Below, one piece after another: positions 61,589-64,000 of a DNA stretch of 64,000 bases. The DNA lies in assembly GCF_023101665.1 (NCBI RefSeq), contig NZ_CP082161.1:2294001-2358000 (forward strand), in the 5' to 3' direction. Origin of the DNA: Bradyrhizobium sp. 195. GTDB lineage: Bacteria; Pseudomonadota; Alphaproteobacteria; Rhizobiales; Xanthobacteraceae. The notes beneath the pieces were generated by a model. The model was not told the DNA's origin. It saw nothing but the letters and a program-made list of their open reading frames with translations, and searched no databases. The stretch's first letter is position 1. Every line of letters starts with the position of its first letter. The position numbers were made by a program, and so were the translations under genes.

Positions 61589-62740
61589 ATGCTCTCCCGT
61601 GAAGAACGCACCCCCTTTTCCGAGTGGTGGTGGACCGTCGACAAGCCGCTGATGGGCGCGATCCTGGCCTTGATGCTGACGGGGGTGATCCTGTCGCTGG
61701 CGGCGAGCCCGCCGGTTGCGACCCGCATCGGGCTCGATCCGTTCCATTTCTTCAGCCGCCACGTGCTGTTCCTGGCGCCGTCCTGCCTGGTGCTGCTCGG
61801 CGTGTCGTTCCTGTCGCCGCGCGCGATCCGCCGCTCGGCCCTGATCATCTTCGCGGCCAGCATCATCCTGATCGTGCTGACGCTCGCGATCGGGCCCGAA
61901 GTGAAGGGCTCGCGGCGCTGGATCACGCTGCTCGGCGTCAACATCCAGGCCTCCGAGATCGCAAAACCCTCGTTCGTCGTCATTGCGGCCTGGCTGTTCG
62001 CGGAATCGACCAAGCGGCCCGAGATGCCGGCGACCTCGATGGCGCTGGTGCTGCTCCTGATGCTGGTCTCTCTGCTGGTGATGGAGCCGGACTTCGGCCA
62101 GACCATGCTGATCCTGATGGTGTGGGGCTCGCTGTTCTTCATCGCGGGCATGCGCATGATCTGGGTGTTCGGCCTCGCGGGGCTTGGTGCGGCCGGCCTG
62201 TTCAGCGCCTATCTGTTCGTCCCGCACGTGGCGGGGCGCATCAAGCGCTTCATGAACCCGGCCTCCGGCGACACCTTCCAGGTCGATACCGCCATGGAGG
62301 CCTTCTACAACGGCGGATGGTTCGGGCTCGGGCCGGGTGAGGGCATCGCCAAGCGCAGCCTGCCGGACAGCCACACCGACTTCGTGTTCGCGGTCGCAGC
62401 CGAGGAGTTCGGCATCATCCTGTGTCTTGCGATGCTGACGCTGTTTGCCTTCGTCGTCATCCGCACGCTGTCGCGCGCCTATGCCAACGAGGACATGTTC
62501 TCGCGCTTCGCGGCTTCAGGGCTCGCCATCCTGTTCGGCGTCCAGGCTGCAATCAACATGTCGGTGAACCTGCAGCTGATCCCCGCCAAGGGCATGACGC
62601 TGCCCTTCATCTCCTATGGTGGCTCCTCGATCGTGTCGCTGGCCTATGGCGTCGGTATGATGCTGGCGCTGACACGGCTGCGCCCCCGCACCGAGGTCGA
62701 GGCCAGCGGCCACGCCGACGCGATGCGGAGTTACGCCTAA
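61589..62740 (+). CDS. ftsW: Cell division protein FtsW (SEDS glycosyltransferase)
   Basis: Polymerises septal glycan with FtsI. 383 aa, ten membrane segments. Family blocks are KGSRRWITLLGVNIQASEIAK (given in part), MEPDFGQTMLIL, QVDTAMEAFYNGGWFGLGPGEG and PFISYGGSSIVS. Start at 61589; it is preceded by repeat R4 and the CtrA-like motif. S3 follows immediately after the stop. Confidence 0.97.
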   Translation: MLSREERTPFSEWWWTVDKPLMGAILALMLTGVILSLAASPPVATRIGLDPFHFFSRHVLFLAPSCLVLLGVSFLSPRAIRRSALIIFAASIILIVLTLAIGPEVKGSRRWITLLGVNIQASEIAKPSFVVIAAWLFAESTKRPEMPATSMALVLLLMLVSLLVMEPDFGQTMLILMVWGSLFFIAGMRMIWVFGLAGLGAAGLFSAYLFVPHVAGRIKRFMNPASGDTFQVDTAMEAFYNGGWFGLGPGEGIAKRSLPDSHTDFVFAVAAEEFGIILCLAMLTLFAFVVIRTLSRAYANEDMFSRFAASGLAILFGVQAAINMSVNLQLIPAKGMTLPFISYGGSSIVSLAYGVGMMLALTRLRPRTEVEASGHADAMRSYA

Positions 62741-62742
62741 CT

Positions 62743-62857
62743 CGTCATTGCGAGGAGCCCGCGACAAAATTGCGTAGCAATTTTGCGCTGGCGACGAAGC
62801 AATCCAGATTGTGTCCGTGGAGGCAGTCTGGATTGCTTCGCTGCGCTCGCAATGACG
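62743..62857. repeat. CATTGCGAG-type inverted repeat S3 with inserted palindrome
   Basis: CGTCATTGCGAGG and CTCGCAATGACG bound the element. Between the left end and CGACGAAGCAATCCAG is an added segment with CAAAATTGC and GCAATTTTG inverted around GTA. S1 and S2 lack it. Confidence 0.85.
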
Positions 62858-62884
62858 GAGGATAGGCTGTAAAACGCCTCCACT

Positions 62885-63985
62885 ATGGACAATTCCCCCC
62901 TGATTCTTCTCGCCGCGGGCGGCACCGGCGGCCATCTGTTTCCGGCCGAGGCGCTCGGCGTCGAGCTGATCCGGCGCGGCTTTCGCGTGCGCCTCGTCAC
63001 CGACGAGCGCGCGCTGCGCTATAGCGGGCTGTTCAGCAAGGACATGATCGACGTCGTGGCCAGCGAGACCGCACGCGGCCGCAATCCGTTTCAGCTTGCC
63101 TACGCCGGTTTCACGCTCGTTGCCGGCACGCTATCAGCCTACGCGCTGATCAAGCGCTTGAAGCCCGTCGCCGTCGTCGGCTTTGGCGGCTATCCGACGC
63201 TGCCGCCGCTGGTCGCTGCGAAATTCGCCGGCGTGCCCGGCATCATCCACGACGCCAACGCGGTGCTCGGCCGCGCCAACCGGTTCCTGTCGAGCCGCGT
63301 GCGCGCCATCGCGACGTCGCTCCCGGGCGTGCTTGATCGGGATCCGGCGCTATCAGGCAAGACCACGACGGTCGGTACGCCGATGCGACCCGCGGTCCTC
63401 GCTGCCGCTGCTGTGCCATATGCCGCGCCCGAGGTGAACGGACCGCTGCGGCTGCTCGTGGTCGGCGGCAGCCAGGGCGCGCGCATCATGGCCGACATCG
63501 TGCCGGGCGCAATCGAGCGCCTCGAGCCCGCGCTGTGGAGCCGGCTTGTTCTCACCCAGCAGGTGCGCGACGAGGACATGAGCCGCGTCCGCGCGGTCTA
63601 CGACAAGCTCAAGATCAAGGCAGAGCTTGCGCCGTTCTTCACGGATCTGCCGGCGCGGCTTGCTTCCAACCATCTGATCGTGTCGCGCTCCGGCGCCGGC
63701 ACGGTGGCCGAGCTCGCTGCGATCGGCCGGCCCTCGATCCTGGTGCCGCTGCCCGGTTCGATCGACCAGGATCAGTTCGCCAATGCCGGCGTGCTGGTCA
63801 AGGTCGATGGCGCGATCCGCATCCCACAGACCGAATTCACCTCCAATCGCCTTGCCGCCGAAATCTCCGCTTTCGCCGCCGAGCCCGCGCGCCTTGCCGC
63901 CATGGCCGAAGCCGCGAAGGGGGCAGGGCGGCTCGATGCCGCCGAGCGGCTGGCCGATCTGGTGGTCAAGGTCGCAGGAATCTGA
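62885..63985 (+). CDS. murG: UDP-GlcNAc:lipid I GlcNAc-transferase MurG
   Basis: Converts lipid I to lipid II at the cytoplasmic face of the membrane. 366 aa, GT-B fold. GGTGGHLFPAEAL (about 12-24) is the acceptor motif, GFGGYPTLPPL and the C-terminal VSRSGAGTVAELAAIGRPSILVPLP (in part) the donor motifs. The gene is complete and the window ends 15 bp after its stop. murC would be expected next. S3 lies between ftsW and this gene. Confidence 0.97.
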   Translation: MDNSPLILLAAGGTGGHLFPAEALGVELIRRGFRVRLVTDERALRYSGLFSKDMIDVVASETARGRNPFQLAYAGFTLVAGTLSAYALIKRLKPVAVVGFGGYPTLPPLVAAKFAGVPGIIHDANAVLGRANRFLSSRVRAIATSLPGVLDRDPALSGKTTTVGTPMRPAVLAAAAVPYAAPEVNGPLRLLVVGGSQGARIMADIVPGAIERLEPALWSRLVLTQQVRDEDMSRVRAVYDKLKIKAELAPFFTDLPARLASNHLIVSRSGAGTVAELAAIGRPSILVPLPGSIDQDQFANAGVLVKVDGAIRIPQTEFTSNRLAAEISAFAAEPARLAAMAEAAKGAGRLDAAERLADLVVKVAGI

Positions 63986-64000
63986 GCCTAAACGGACCGA

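Noticed and set aside
3011..62857. CRISPR array
   Set aside because: The repeats are palindromic mosaics scattered at gene ends. They are not regularly spaced and lack spacer units or cas genes.

Overview
The window is 64 kb of GC-rich chromosome from an alphaproteobacterium, most likely Bradyrhizobium or a close relative in the Nitrobacteraceae. This rests on the protein sequences, the thiO-thiS-thiG-thiE-thiC order behind a TPP riboswitch, class A RNase P RNA, a CtrA-like motif near ftsW, and many short palindromic intergenic repeats. All identifications come from reading the sequence; no database search was run. I saw no tRNA, rRNA, CRISPR array, insertion sequence or prophage.

Layout. 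0-6 kb: an unusual Mug-like DNA glycosylase, a small unknown gene, then the thiamine operon thiOSGEC on the minus strand, with promoter, TPP riboswitch and a terminator after thiC. 6-12 kb: a lytic transglycosylase, a zinc-ribbon protein, an OmpR-type two-component pair, an internally duplicated Gly/Pro-rich protein, a PRC-barrel protein and an orphan Liv-type binding protein. 12-17 kb: a Pot-type ABC importer operon. 17-23 kb: a DUF4403 protein, a beta-propeller with an unusual two-domain regulator, a DUF899 pair, cytochrome c and an L,D-transpeptidase. 23-29 kb: a lipid-flavoured neighbourhood (GT4 glycosyltransferase, PmtA-like methyltransferase, a possible Mpo1/DUF962 relative, a class III aminotransferase-like protein, phosphatidylserine decarboxylase). 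29-36 kb: envelope proteins (FecR-domain, two divergent DUF2147 paralogues, a 27-residue membrane peptide, an extensin-like lipoprotein). 36-45 kb: TetR with an EmrAB-type efflux pump, an ABC exporter, a MATE exporter, an O-antigen ligase-like protein and a TauE-like exporter. 45-52 kb: a MocR regulator with a direct-repeat operator candidate, DUF983, an alpha/beta hydrolase, rnpB, a YciI/ECF42 sigma pair and an AmpD-like amidase. 52.5-64 kb: the division and cell-wall cluster rsmH-ftsL-ftsI-murE-murF-mraY-murD-ftsW-murG, with mraZ not seen upstream.

How the parts work together. The thi operon makes both halves of thiamine phosphate under riboswitch control. The dcw cluster makes lipid II and the septal synthase, and the lytic transglycosylase, L,D-transpeptidase, extensin-like lipoprotein and amidase act on the same wall. 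Psd followed by the PmtA-like enzyme could take phosphatidylserine to phosphatidylcholine.

The most notable unexplained structure is a set of mosaic palindromic repeats in at least four sequence families. Two copies sit between genes of the thi operon and two flank ftsW in the dcw cluster. Other leads are the lipid neighbourhood, the DUF2147 pair with an exact CRP-type palindrome between them, the Mug-like protein lacking the catalytic Asn, the two-domain regulator, and small ORFs at 33.5 kb and upstream of rsmH.
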